Notes under the pieces: model-generated | What the model was told of the DNA's origin: nothing | Database searches by the model: none | What the model saw: only the letters and a program-made list of their open reading frames with translations | Made by a program: the position numbers and the translations under genes | Shown: piece after piece, positions 1 through 7,935 of the stretch | How positions within the stretch are numbered: the first letter of the stretch is position 1 | Layout: every line of letters begins with the position of its first letter | Assembly (NCBI RefSeq): GCF_005503145.1 | Contig: NZ_SCNV01000004.1 | Location: 1 to 64,000 of the forward strand | Source: Burkholderia sp. 4M9327F10 | GTDB taxonomy: Bacteria; Pseudomonadota; Gammaproteobacteria; Burkholderiales; Burkholderiaceae | Length of the DNA: 64,000 nucleotides | Reading direction: 5' to 3'

Positions 1-1
1 C

Positions 2-874
2 TATCTGAAGCAGACCGACTCGGCATGGTCGGTGTTTGGCCGCATCATCGCGGCGCGGGCCCGGCGGCTCTTCGACCGCGCCGGTCAGCGGATCACCCAG
101 CGGACCTTGCGCATCGGCGTGTCGGCGCGGATCTTCCATCCGGAGCCTGGCGCCAAGGGTTTGCGCGGCAAGACCCTGCAGTATCTCGAGGAGTCGATCG
201 CGCACTGGGTGATGTCGCGCGACGTGCTGGTGTTCATGATTCCGACCGTCGGCCACGAGGGCATGCTGCACCCGAGCAATATCCGGCTGCGCGATTACGC
301 CAAGCATCTGGACGGCTTGCTGTTACAGGGTGGCGCGGATGTTTCACCGCAGTCCTACGCCGAGCAGGCAAGCAGCGCCGAGTGGCCCGGTGACCGTGTG
401 CGCGACATGTACGAACTGGAACTGCTGCACGAATTCATCGAATCCGGCAAGCCGGTGCTCGGGGTCTGCCGTGGCTGTCAACTGATCAACGTGGCGTTCG
501 GCGGCACGCTTTATCAAGATATCGCCACCGATGTACCGACCGCCGGCATTCACGTCAACGAACACTACGACCAGCACCGCCACGGCATTCATTTTCCGGA
601 CGGCTCCACGCTGGCCAATATGTTCCCGGGCCGGCGCGATGCGATCGTCAATTCGATCCACCACCAGGCAGTCAAGACCCTCGGGCGTGATCTCAATATC
701 GAAGCGGTGTCCGCGTCGGACGGCATCATCGAAGCGGTTCGCTATCGGCGCGCGCCGTTCGTGATGGGCGTGCAGTGGCATCCGGAGTTTCATCGCGCGG
801 GCGGGCCGGAGTTGCTCGATTGCACGCCGCTGCTCGACACCTTCCTGCGGGTGGCGCGCGAAACGCGTTTCTAG
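2..874 (+). CDS. Class-I glutamine amidotransferase, PuuD-like (5' end cut by window)
   Basis: The frame is open from the first bases of the window, so the N-terminus lies upstream. The protein is a class-I glutamine amidotransferase (peptidase C26) of the gamma-glutamyl-GABA hydrolase type, which cleaves gamma-glutamyl bonds in polyamine breakdown. The nucleophile elbow is visible as GVCRGCQLIN (the Cys after GV), and the His/Glu pair sits in QWHPEF near the C-terminus. An oxyanion-region segment, LLLQGGADVSP, lies before the elbow. No puu genes are visible in the window, so the substrate is inferred from family resemblance only. A strong hairpin terminator follows at 932-961. Confidence 0.88.
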   Translation, partial: YLKQTDSAWSVFGRIIAARARRLFDRAGQRITQRTLRIGVSARIFHPEPGAKGLRGKTLQYLEESIAHWVMSRDVLVFMIPTVGHEGMLHPSNIRLRDYAKHLDGLLLQGGADVSPQSYAEQASSAEWPGDRVRDMYELELLHEFIESGKPVLGVCRGCQLINVAFGGTLYQDIATDVPTAGIHVNEHYDQHRHGIHFPDGSTLANMFPGRRDAIVNSIHHQAVKTLGRDLNIEAVSASDGIIEAVRYRRAPFVMGVQWHPEFHRAGGPELLDCTPLLDTFLRVARETRF

Positions 875-931
875 TCCCGCGTACCCGCTATTGGGTTGCC
901 GGGCGCGACAAGCAGGCAGCGCACACAAGGA

Positions 932-961
932 CGGCTCCGTTTTCGAACGGGGCCGTTTTTT
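932..961 (+). terminator. Rho-independent terminator after the amidotransferase
   Basis: A 10-bp stem (932-941 with 946-955, one G-T pair) with a TTCG loop is followed by a run of T. Confidence 0.9.
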
Positions 962-1174
962 CACGCAAACGATGCTTCGCTAGCACGCAGGCGATCTTTT
1001 TTTCATCGGTAAAACAGGGCTTTTTTTCGCGACTGACGAAACGATTGAAGAAATCCTTAAGATTGCTATCTATCTCGATTTAAAGTGTTGCCGCACGACA
1101 CAAGGACGCTTCGCTTAAGTGAAAATCCGCGCGATAATCCACCGCTGTTTGGAACTCGCATGGAGCATGCACGT

Positions 1175-1906
1175 ATGAAGTCCCCCTTAGCTGTCCGGCG
1201 CGCAATGCTGCTCGCAACCACGTGTGCGCTGCTGCAGCATGGTGGTCTCGCGCTGGCAGGAGAGGGCGCCGGTTCAACGGATTCGGCGCCGGTCGTCGGA
1301 ACCCGCCCGGCCATGAATACGCTCACGCCGCAGCCGGTTGCCGCTGCGTTGCAGGCGGTCGCGTCCCCTGCCTCCAGCGTCTCCGCGGGTGGCGATGTGC
1401 AAGGCAACGTTGCCGAACTGATGCAAATGATTCACGACTCGCAGCTTACGGAACTGCGCACTACCTACAACGGAACCTACGGTGCGAGTCTGCTTTTCTA
1501 TCCGCAGGAAATGACGTACTACATAGCGTTGTTTCAAGACAAGCATTTCTGGCGCGTGATCAAATCGGAGGACGAGCTCCGCGCGGAGGCCGTCTATGCC
1601 GGCTTTGTGCAGCAGACGGTACAACTGGCTGACGTGGAACTCCGCCGCACCCAGTTGCAGGCACAGAAGGCGTTCATTGAAGATGTGATTGCGCGCTCGG
1701 AAGACCGTGCAAAGCGCCTGCAGGCTGATCTGGACGTGGCCCGTACGCAGCAGGCAAGGGTCAACGACTATCAACGCCAGACGCAGGTCGAGGCAGTGGC
1801 ATTGCGTGCTGAGAAGGAGCGGGCTCAGGCGCAACTGCGCCAGGTGCAAAACGAAGTTTTGCAATTGCAGCGTATGAGCGAATCGGGTTTGCCGGCGCCG
1901 CGCTAG
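1175..1906 (+). CDS. Exported coiled-coil protein, DUF2968-like
   Basis: A 243-residue protein starting MKSPLAVRRAM, with a basic N-region and a hydrophobic stretch (LLATTCALL) ending near ALAGEG, so it is probably exported. The middle part (VAELMQMIHDSQLTELRTTY...) resembles the DUF2968 family found in Burkholderia-type genomes. The last 110 residues or so are a charged heptad-rich coiled coil (ARSEDRAKRLQADLD onward). I do not know its function. An ATG at 1160 is an alternative start, but 1175 puts the signal peptide at the very N-terminus and has GGAG upstream. It is monocistronic: a terminator precedes it and a 19-bp hairpin follows it. Confidence 0.78.
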   Translation: MKSPLAVRRAMLLATTCALLQHGGLALAGEGAGSTDSAPVVGTRPAMNTLTPQPVAAALQAVASPASSVSAGGDVQGNVAELMQMIHDSQLTELRTTYNGTYGASLLFYPQEMTYYIALFQDKHFWRVIKSEDELRAEAVYAGFVQQTVQLADVELRRTQLQAQKAFIEDVIARSEDRAKRLQADLDVARTQQARVNDYQRQTQVEAVALRAEKERAQAQLRQVQNEVLQLQRMSESGLPAPR

Positions 1907-1934
1907 GCTGCGCCACCGTCCTCGTTGCGAGTCG

Positions 1935-1975
1935 AAACGCAGAAAGCCCGGCAATGTGCCGGGCTTTCTGCGTTT
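1935..1975. terminator. Bidirectional terminator between convergent genes
   Basis: A perfect 19-bp inverted repeat (1935-1953 and 1957-1975) with a 3-nt ATG loop, with A and T runs at its ends. It sits between the DUF2968-like gene and the minus-strand gene ending at 2005. Confidence 0.88.
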
Positions 1976-2004
1976 GCACGGCTGCTTTTGCCGCGGTTTC
2001 AGGG

Positions 2005-3045
2005 CTATTTGGCGAACTGGTCGGGTATTTCGGTGACCCGGCGCTGCGAGATTTGTTGCGCCCACGCGGTGCTATCCGTGCTGCCGGCGCTGTGCGTGCG
2101 AGGGGTGTCCGCATCGCGGTGGATGGAGTTTGCCTGTGCCGTTTCAATTGCCCGTGCGTACAGGTCCGGGCGGGCAGGCTTGCGCACATGCGTCCCCGCT
2201 GACATGCGGATCGAGGCGTAGTTGTCGACGCCGAGCGCATTGTGCATCGAAGGGGAGAAGTGTCCCGCAGCCGAGGGCTTGGCCCATCTTCGTGTAGCGA
2301 CCTTGGCGGTAGGGTGTCGTGACGAAGCGCCGCGTGACACCATTTTTACTGGCCGCTTCAACGTCTTCACGGAGGCAGTGGAGGCTCGCGGAGCATGGCG
2401 GCTAACCTCGAGGTGCGGGTTGCCGTTGTTTGCCGCATGCGGGGCCGCCGCCTCTTTGTGTGTGGGGCTGGCGGCTACCACCACGTCTGGCGATGCGAGG
2501 CGCGCCGGCTCGCTCCTATTAGGCGCAGGAGGCGCAGGAGGGCGCAGGGGCGTTTCATGCGGGCCCGGGAGCGGCGCGATTTGCCCCGTCAAGGGGTCTC
2601 GTTGTACTTCCAGGGTCGAGGCACGATGCTGGGCCATATGCCCCAATGCGATCCACGCCAGAACCGCTGCACCACTTAGCGCGCATGCGCCGCCCGCCAA
2701 CGCCGCCCAGCGAGGCGACGCGCCATGCTGAGGGCGCGTGACACCAACAGCGTGCGCAACAGTGGCTTCAGCATGTGCAGCTTCGGCTTGCTCCGTTGAG
2801 TCGAATGCGGCGGCTGCCGCGGCGTGCGGCTGCTCCCACCGGCACATCGAACGGATCGCCGCCGCGTTGAGACAAAACGTACGCAGGATGGCGGCGTAAA
2901 GCGCTTTCAGTTCCGCGCGCAAGCTGATGTTGGGTGGTTGCAGCACCCACTGGTTGCCAAACTGCGCCGGCAGGCAGGCTAGCGGGCGCAGTCGAGGCAG
3001 CGCCATTGCGCCTTCGATCAAGGTGAGGGGGATAGCTGTCGACAT
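2005..3045 (-). CDS. One-pass membrane protein with Ala/Pro-rich tail, unknown function
   Basis: About 346 residues from the ATG at 3045; the frame stays open to a GTG at 3147. I do not recognise the family. Residues 1-110 look cytoplasmic with several Cys and Trp (CRWEQPH). Residues 113-135 (WAALAGG...WIALG) form a single transmembrane helix. The remaining 210 residues are a low-complexity Pro/Ala/His/Arg-rich region that would be periplasmic. The layout of a short cytoplasmic head, one helix and a disordered periplasmic arm resembles anti-sigma-factor or cell-envelope scaffold proteins, but no motif proves this. Start choice is uncertain. Confidence 0.6.
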   Translation of the reverse strand: MSTAIPLTLIEGAMALPRLRPLACLPAQFGNQWVLQPPNISLRAELKALYAAILRTFCLNAAAIRSMCRWEQPHAAAAAAFDSTEQAEAAHAEATVAHAVGVTRPQHGASPRWAALAGGACALSGAAVLAWIALGHMAQHRASTLEVQRDPLTGQIAPLPGPHETPLRPPAPPAPNRSEPARLASPDVVVAASPTHKEAAAPHAANNGNPHLEVSRHAPRASTASVKTLKRPVKMVSRGASSRHPTAKVATRRWAKPSAAGHFSPSMHNALGVDNYASIRMSAGTHVRKPARPDLYARAIETAQANSIHRDADTPRTHSAGSTDSTAWAQQISQRRVTEIPDQFAK

Positions 3046-3358
3046 GGTTTCTCGCAACGCCTCGTGCTGGTAACGCCCCGGCGCAATTGTTCCGACGCGC
3101 GTATCAGCGGGAGGTGATTCTGACACCCCGTGCAGAGGCTTCGTCACGAAGCCGCCGGGGTTCGCTCGATCATGTCAGTCAAGCAATAGATAGGCGATGG
3201 GACTAGTCCGAAAAAACAGGTGGCGGAAAATCGGCTGCCCTCGCCGGCGTCGGCCAGCTGACGTCGGCTAACTGATGCTTACGCGAGCAGGCGCAACCGT
3301 ACAGGCGGCTCGGACGCTCGCCAGGCCTGCCGCCTCGAGCCACGCCACGCCACCAGCA

Positions 3359-3904
3359 TCAAGACCCGCTTGTATCACGCGGACGGTCCAGCCGGTACAC
3401 GTAGCGCAGCGCGGTGATATCCACGCCGCCCATGTGATCGGGCTCCGCGCCTGCGAACTGCCAGCCTTGGCGCTCGTAGAAACCGATGGCTGGCGTATTG
3501 CCCTCAAGTACATACAGATAGAGCTGGTTTTCGCCTTGTGCTGCGGTCCAGTCGATGGCGGCTTGCATCAGCAGTTTGCCGACGCCGATCCCCTGATGGC
3601 CAGGTAGCGCATGCAGGTTGTCGAGCAGTACGCCCCAGGCCGAGTCCGGTTGCCGCTCGACGCAAACAAATCCGATCGGCTCGCCGCCACGCTCGGCGAT
3701 CGCCACGCTGCGCCGCTCGGCGCCCGGTGCGTTGAGGCGCGCCTGCCAGTAAGCGGCGCGCTCGCGGGTGACTTCGCCATCGAGAAAGTCGTCAGGCAGC
3801 AGGCCGCGGTAAGTGGCCTGCCAACTGGTGGAATGGATCGCGGCGATCAGTGCGGCATCGGCGGGCGTTGCGGGGCGTAATGAAAGAGCACTGGTGGTAG
3901 ACAT
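3359..3904 (-). CDS. GNAT-family N-acetyltransferase
   Basis: A 181-residue protein starting MSTTSALSLRPATPADA; an in-frame ATG 9 codons upstream is less likely. It is a single GNAT domain. Beta-1 is LSLRPATPADAALIAAIH, and the acetyl-CoA-binding A motif is LPGHQGIGVGKLLMQAAI (Q/RxxGxG/A pattern). The B motif region is LYVLEGNTPAIGFYERQGW. These place it in the RimI-like acyl-CoA-dependent acetyltransferases; the acceptor substrate cannot be told from sequence. It is divergent from the MFS gene that follows. Confidence 0.88.
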   Translation of the reverse strand: MSTTSALSLRPATPADAALIAAIHSTSWQATYRGLLPDDFLDGEVTRERAAYWQARLNAPGAERRSVAIAERGGEPIGFVCVERQPDSAWGVLLDNLHALPGHQGIGVGKLLMQAAIDWTAAQGENQLYLYVLEGNTPAIGFYERQGWQFAGAEPDHMGGVDITALRYVYRLDRPRDTSGS

Positions 3905-4214
3905 CAGTTGGAGCATCACGTGAGGCGGCAATCTCAGAGTGTACTGCGAGCCGTGCCAGGGGCGCGATCAGTGTCCATCTTGACTGCAAGCTTGCTTCAG
4001 GAACGGTAACATTCGCCTTGGCTGGCATTGTGCGGGTACCCCTAGGTTTACCCTGATACCAGCGCAATGCGGGCAGCATCAAAATGCAGCGCCCCCGGCG
4101 CATTCGTCCCAGGTTCTCCCTCGCCAGTGGCATCTGCTCGCCGACGCGGTGAAGTGTTGTCAACTGCCCGATCATGCTGGATTCAATCCGGCGCCGGGCC
4201 ATTTCGAGAGTGTC
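3905..4214. other. Divergent intergenic region, GNAT / MFS
   Basis: About 310 bases between two divergent starts. It must hold promoters for both genes, but I see no well-spaced -35/-10 pair that I would defend and no strong hairpin. Confidence 0.4.
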
Positions 4215-5510
4215 ATGTCTACTGCGTCTCACGCATCTTCCAACGAATCCAAGTTCCGGACAGTTTTCCGCGTCGTCAGCGGCAACTTCCTGGAGATGTA
4301 CGACTTCATGGTCTACGGCTACTACGCTTCGGCGATTGCCAAGACCTATTTCCCGGGGGGGAGCGACTTCGCTTCGCTGATGCTGTCGCTGTCGGTATTC
4401 GGCGCGGGCTTCCTGATGCGGCCGCTCGGCGCGATCGTGCTGGGCGCGTACATCGACCATCACGGCCGCCGCAAGGGCCTGATGCTGACGCTCGGCCTGA
4501 TGGCGCTCGGCACGCTGGCGGTCGCGGCCATTCCGGGCTACGCGACAATCGGCATCCTCGCACCGATTCTCGTGCTGTTGGGCCGGCTGCTGCAGGGCTT
4601 TTCGGCCGGCGTGGAACTGGGCGGCGTGTCGGTCTACCTGTCGGAGATCGCGACCAAGGGCAACAAAGGCTTCTACTGTTCGTGGCAGTCGGGCAGCCAG
4701 CAGGTCGCCGTGGTGTTCGCGGCGCTGATCGGCGTGTTCCTGCACCAGGTGCTGCCGGTTGAGGAGATGAGCGCGTGGGGCTGGCGCGTGCCGTTCCTGA
4801 TCGGCTGTCTGATCGTGCCGTTCCTGTTCCTGATCCGTCGTTCGCTGCAGGAAACCGAGGAGTTTGCCGCCCGCAAGCATCGTCCGAGCATGGGCGAAAT
4901 CATGAAGTCGATGCTCGAGAACTGGGGCGTTGTGCTTGGCGGCATGGGCATGGTGATCATGACCACCGTGTCGTTCTACATGATTACGGCCTACACACCG
5001 ACCTTCGGCAAGGAAGTGCTGAAGCTGTCGTCGATCGACTCGCTGGTCGTCACGGTCTGTATCGGTCTCTCGAATCTGGTCTGGCTGCCCTTGTCCGGCG
5101 CCTTGTCGGATCGTATCGGCCGCCGTCCGGTGCTGCTGGTGTTCACGATCCTGACCATCCTCACGGCGTACCCGGCGGTACAGTGGCTGGTGGCTGACCC
5201 GTCGTTTGTGCATTTGCTCGCCGTCGAGTTGTGGCTCTCGTTCCTCTACGCGAGCTACAACGGCGCGATGGTGGTGGCGCTGACCGAAGTGATGCCGGTT
5301 GAGGTCCGCACTGCGGGTTTCTCGCTTGCCTACAGCCTTGCCACGACGATCGGCGGCTTCACGCCCGCCATCTCGACGCTGCTGATTCATAGCACCGGCA
5401 ACAAGGCGGCTCCGGGCCTCTGGCTCGGAGCTGCGGCAATCTGCGGTCTGATCGCGACGCTCGTGCTGTATCGCACGCCGGAATCGCGCGAGCAGTACCG
5501 CACGGCCTGA
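4215..5510 (+). CDS. MFS transporter, citrate/tricarballylate:H+ symporter type
   Basis: A 431-residue protein starting [15 protein letters not shown], with GAGAG upstream of the ATG. It is a 12-helix major facilitator of the metabolite:H+ symporter branch (CitA, TcuC, ProP-like). Typical features are the N-terminal [16 protein letters not shown], the loop 2-3 signature [21 protein letters not shown], the repeat copy [13 protein letters not shown], and the helix-5 segment [19 protein letters not shown]. Citrate or a related tricarboxylate is the likely cargo, from family likeness only. A long bidirectional terminator follows. Confidence 0.88.
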   Translation: MSTASHASSNESKFRTVFRVVSGNFLEMYDFMVYGYYASAIAKTYFPGGSDFASLMLSLSVFGAGFLMRPLGAIVLGAYIDHHGRRKGLMLTLGLMALGTLAVAAIPGYATIGILAPILVLLGRLLQGFSAGVELGGVSVYLSEIATKGNKGFYCSWQSGSQQVAVVFAALIGVFLHQVLPVEEMSAWGWRVPFLIGCLIVPFLFLIRRSLQETEEFAARKHRPSMGEIMKSMLENWGVVLGGMGMVIMTTVSFYMITAYTPTFGKEVLKLSSIDSLVVTVCIGLSNLVWLPLSGALSDRIGRRPVLLVFTILTILTAYPAVQWLVADPSFVHLLAVELWLSFLYASYNGAMVVALTEVMPVEVRTAGFSLAYSLATTIGGFTPAISTLLIHSTGNKAAPGLWLGAAAICGLIATLVLYRTPESREQYRTA

Positions 5511-5541
5511 TAACAAAGCGGCGCGGGTCGGCCGCATCCTC

Positions 5542-5585
5542 AAAGAAAAACCCCCATGCTTGCAAGAGCGTGGGGGTTTTTCTTT
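5542..5585. terminator. Bidirectional terminator
   Basis: A perfect 15-bp stem (5542-5556 with 5571-5585), A-rich on the left and T-rich on the right. It serves the MFS gene and the convergent TPR gene. Confidence 0.92.
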
Positions 5586-5631
5586 TGCAGGGTAGAAGCG
5601 GGTGCCGGGAATCTGGGAATCCGCGGACCTC

Positions 5632-7479
5632 TTACGCGTCGCGTAACTCGCGCGCGACGCTTTCGACCACCTCATCCCAGGCACCGGGTTTCGGCTGACG
5701 CACGAGGCGAGTGCCGGGATACCATGGGCTGCGCGAATCGCCGAGAAACCAGCGCCAGTCGGCGGCAAACGGCAGCATCAGCCAGAGCGGCTTGCGCAGG
5801 GCGCCGGTCAGATGGGCGATGGACGTATCGATCGAGACCACGGCGTCGAGCCGTTCGATGATCGCCGCGGTATCGGCAAAATCGCCGATCCGCTTGTCGA
5901 AGCGATGAATGAAGCCGGCGCGCGGATGGGTCTCGAGCGTCGCACATTCCGCGGCGCTGAGATTGGGCTGCAGGATGATCCAGTCGATACCCTCGAGCGC
6001 GAACAGCGGTTCGAGCGCGGCGAGCGGCATCGTGCGGTTTTCCTGTTGCTGGATGCGCCCGGACCATGCGAGCCCGATCTTGCGCTTGGCGTGTCCGCCG
6101 AGCGAGCCGCGCCACTTACGCTTGTAGGTCTGCGGCACGCTGAGGTAGGGCGTGCGCGCGGGGATCGTTTCGAGCTGGGTGCCGAGCGCGAGCGGCAAGC
6201 TGAGCAGCGGGCATTGCAGATCCGCCGGCGGGCGCGGCGTGCCTTGCGCGATCAGGGTGACGCGCCACTCGAGCGCGGCGGGCGCGAGAATCGGCACGAG
6301 TTGCGGCTGCACCTCGAGTACGACGCGCGCCGCGCGCTGGGCGGCGAGCGGCACGAAGCGGACAAAATGCAGCGTGTCGCCGAAGCCCTGTTCGGCATGC
6401 ACGAACAGGGTGCGTTGTTCGATCGGCTCGCCTTGCCAGCGCGGCAGCGTTTGTATGCCACGCTGGGCCATGGTTCTCAGGCGCCATTCGTATTCGGGCA
6501 GGCCGCGGGCGAAATCGCCCAGCGTGAGCCACGCCAGCGCCCGGTTCATATGCGCCGAGGCGAGATCGGGCCGCAGCCGCAGCGCCTGATCGAAGGCGCG
6601 CCCGGCCGCCTCGTGCGCGCCAAGCGCGTGGTGGGTGGTGCCAAGGCTCAGCCAGGCCAGGGCGAACTTCGGGTCGAGGCCCACCACGCGTTCAAAGCGC
6701 GGCAGCGCTTCGCGGTGACGCCCCAACGCCGCGAGCGCATTGCCGAGACCGAATAGCGCGGGCGGCAGTTGCGGCTGCAGCGCCAGCACGGCTTCGAATT
6801 CGCCGAGCGCCTGTTCGTGCTGGCCGGTTGCGTCCAGCGTGTTGGCGAGATTGAAGTGCGCAGCGACAAAACGCGGCTGTGCGGCAATCGCCGCGCTGAA
6901 CTGCACGATCGCTTCGTCGGCCTTGCCGAGCGCATTCAGCGCCATGCCGAGGTTGTTGTGCGCGCCCGCATGACCCGGCTGCAGCTCGAGCGCACGCTGA
7001 AACGACGCGATCGCTTCTTCATGGCGGCCGAGCGCGTGCAGCGCGTTGCCGAGGTTGTTGTGGCTCGAAGCGTTATCCGGTTGCAGGCGCAACGATTTCT
7101 GGAATGCGTCTGCCGCGTCTTCGTGGCGGCCCGCCAGCGCGTAAGCGTTGCCGAGGTTGTAGTGCGCCAGCGGAAACGCTGGTGCAAGCGTCAAGGCGTT
7201 GCGAAAACGCTCGATTGCCCCATCGAGCTGACCCAGTGCCTTGAGCGCGTTGCCGAGATTCAACTGTAGCGCGGCATCCTGCGGGCGCAGGTCGACCGCG
7301 CGGCCGACGAGGTCGGCCGCTTCGGCATGCTGGCCGAGCTGATGACGCAGCACGCCCAGCAGGTGCAGCGCATCGACGTGCGCGGGATCGACGTTCAGCG
7401 TGGCGCGATAGCCGCGCTCGGCATCGTCGAGGCGGCCGTCACGATGCGCCGCGTAGGCGCTCTCAAACAGGGGTTCCAT
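5632..7479 (-). CDS. TPR protein fused to a glycosyltransferase-9-like domain
   Basis: A 615-residue protein starting MEPLFESAYAAHRDGR; an upstream TTG/ATG at 7524 is less likely. The first 370 residues or so are about ten 34-residue tetratricopeptide repeats, with recurring HNNLGNAL, LGRHEEAI and ALELQP patterns. The last 230 residues resemble the ADP-heptose/GT9-like C-terminal domain common in TPR proteins. This includes FVHAEQGFGDTLHFVRFVP, KIGLAWSGRI and the sugar-nucleotide-region segment VVSIDTSIAHLTGALRKPLWLMLP. The family is linked to protein or cell-surface glycosylation, but the donor and acceptor are unknown. It is divergent from the metal-sensor gene. Confidence 0.88.
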   Translation of the reverse strand: MEPLFESAYAAHRDGRLDDAERGYRATLNVDPAHVDALHLLGVLRHQLGQHAEAADLVGRAVDLRPQDAALQLNLGNALKALGQLDGAIERFRNALTLAPAFPLAHYNLGNAYALAGRHEDAADAFQKSLRLQPDNASSHNNLGNALHALGRHEEAIASFQRALELQPGHAGAHNNLGMALNALGKADEAIVQFSAAIAAQPRFVAAHFNLANTLDATGQHEQALGEFEAVLALQPQLPPALFGLGNALAALGRHREALPRFERVVGLDPKFALAWLSLGTTHHALGAHEAAGRAFDQALRLRPDLASAHMNRALAWLTLGDFARGLPEYEWRLRTMAQRGIQTLPRWQGEPIEQRTLFVHAEQGFGDTLHFVRFVPLAAQRAARVVLEVQPQLVPILAPAALEWRVTLIAQGTPRPPADLQCPLLSLPLALGTQLETIPARTPYLSVPQTYKRKWRGSLGGHAKRKIGLAWSGRIQQQENRTMPLAALEPLFALEGIDWIILQPNLSAAECATLETHPRAGFIHRFDKRIGDFADTAAIIERLDAVVSIDTSIAHLTGALRKPLWLMLPFAADWRWFLGDSRSPWYPGTRLVRQPKPGAWDEVVESVARELRDA

Positions 7480-7547
7480 GACGGGAAGGACAGCTCGTGT
7501 AAGGCAAATGTCGCATTTTCCCATACTCGCGGCCGCGCACCCGACGA

Positions 7548-7576
7548 TTGACTGTCGCGAATTTGATCTATAACAT
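7548..7576 (+). promoter_or_regulatory. Promoter of the arsR-type/CDF operon
   Basis: TTGACT at 7548-7553 and TAACAT at 7571-7576 are separated by 17 bases. The -10 overlaps the palindromic operator at 7574-7595, as expected for a repressed promoter. Confidence 0.6.
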
Positions 7577-7595
7577 ATGAACAGGTATTCATATG
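7574..7595. promoter_or_regulatory. SmtB/ArsR-type 12-2-12 operator
   Basis: A perfect palindrome, CATATGAA-6-TTCATATG, containing TGAACA-GG-TATTCA at 7578-7591. This is the known 12-2-12 operator pattern of SmtB-family zinc sensors. It lies between the promoter and the start of the sensor gene, pointing to autorepression relieved by metal. Confidence 0.85.
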
Positions 7596-7605
7596 TTTGA
7601 AAACG

Positions 7606-7935
7606 ATGCTGCCCTTATCTACTGAGACCGCAGACGAGCGTGTCGTGTCGCTTGCCGACCTGTTCCGTTTGCTGGGTGATCCAACCCGCCTGCGCATCGT
7701 GCTGGCCTGCGTCGACGAGCAGCGCTCGGTGGGCGCGATTGCCGAGTCGTTGGGTTTCTCGCCTTCGCTGGTGAGCCATCATCTGCGCCTGCTGCGCGCA
7801 GCGCGCATCGTGCGCGCCGAGCGCCAGGGCAAGCAGGTGTTCTACCTCGCGGCGGACCGGCATATCAGCGGCATGCTCGCAGGCATGCTGGAGCATGTGG
7901 ACGAACCGCTAAGCGACTTTTCCCTGGACTCGTAA
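7606..7935 (+). CDS. ArsR/SmtB-family metal-sensing repressor (zinc-type)
   Basis: A 109-residue winged-helix protein. I take the ATG at 7606; a TTG three codons upstream is also possible. The recognition helix region is SPSLVSHHLRLLRAARIV. The C-terminal alpha-5 helix carries D84-x-H86 and H97-x-x-E100, the same spacing as the alpha-5 metal sites of SmtB and CzrA (SmtB also ends in Glu). There is no CxC motif in alpha-3, so an arsenic or cadmium alpha-3 sensor is unlikely. Its stop codon overlaps the exporter start (TAATG), so the two are translationally coupled. It probably represses this operon through the palindrome at 7574-7595 until zinc (or cobalt/nickel) binds. Confidence 0.92.
   Translation: MLPLSTETADERVVSLADLFRLLGDPTRLRIVLACVDEQRSVGAIAESLGFSPSLVSHHLRLLRAARIVRAERQGKQVFYLAADRHISGMLAGMLEHVDEPLSDFSLDS

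Noticed and set aside
3792..5768. Long antisense open frame (about 658 codons) opposite the MFS gene
   Set aside because: It is Arg/His/Gln-rich with no domain, exactly mirrors the third-position GC bias of the MFS gene, and overlaps the bidirectional terminator.
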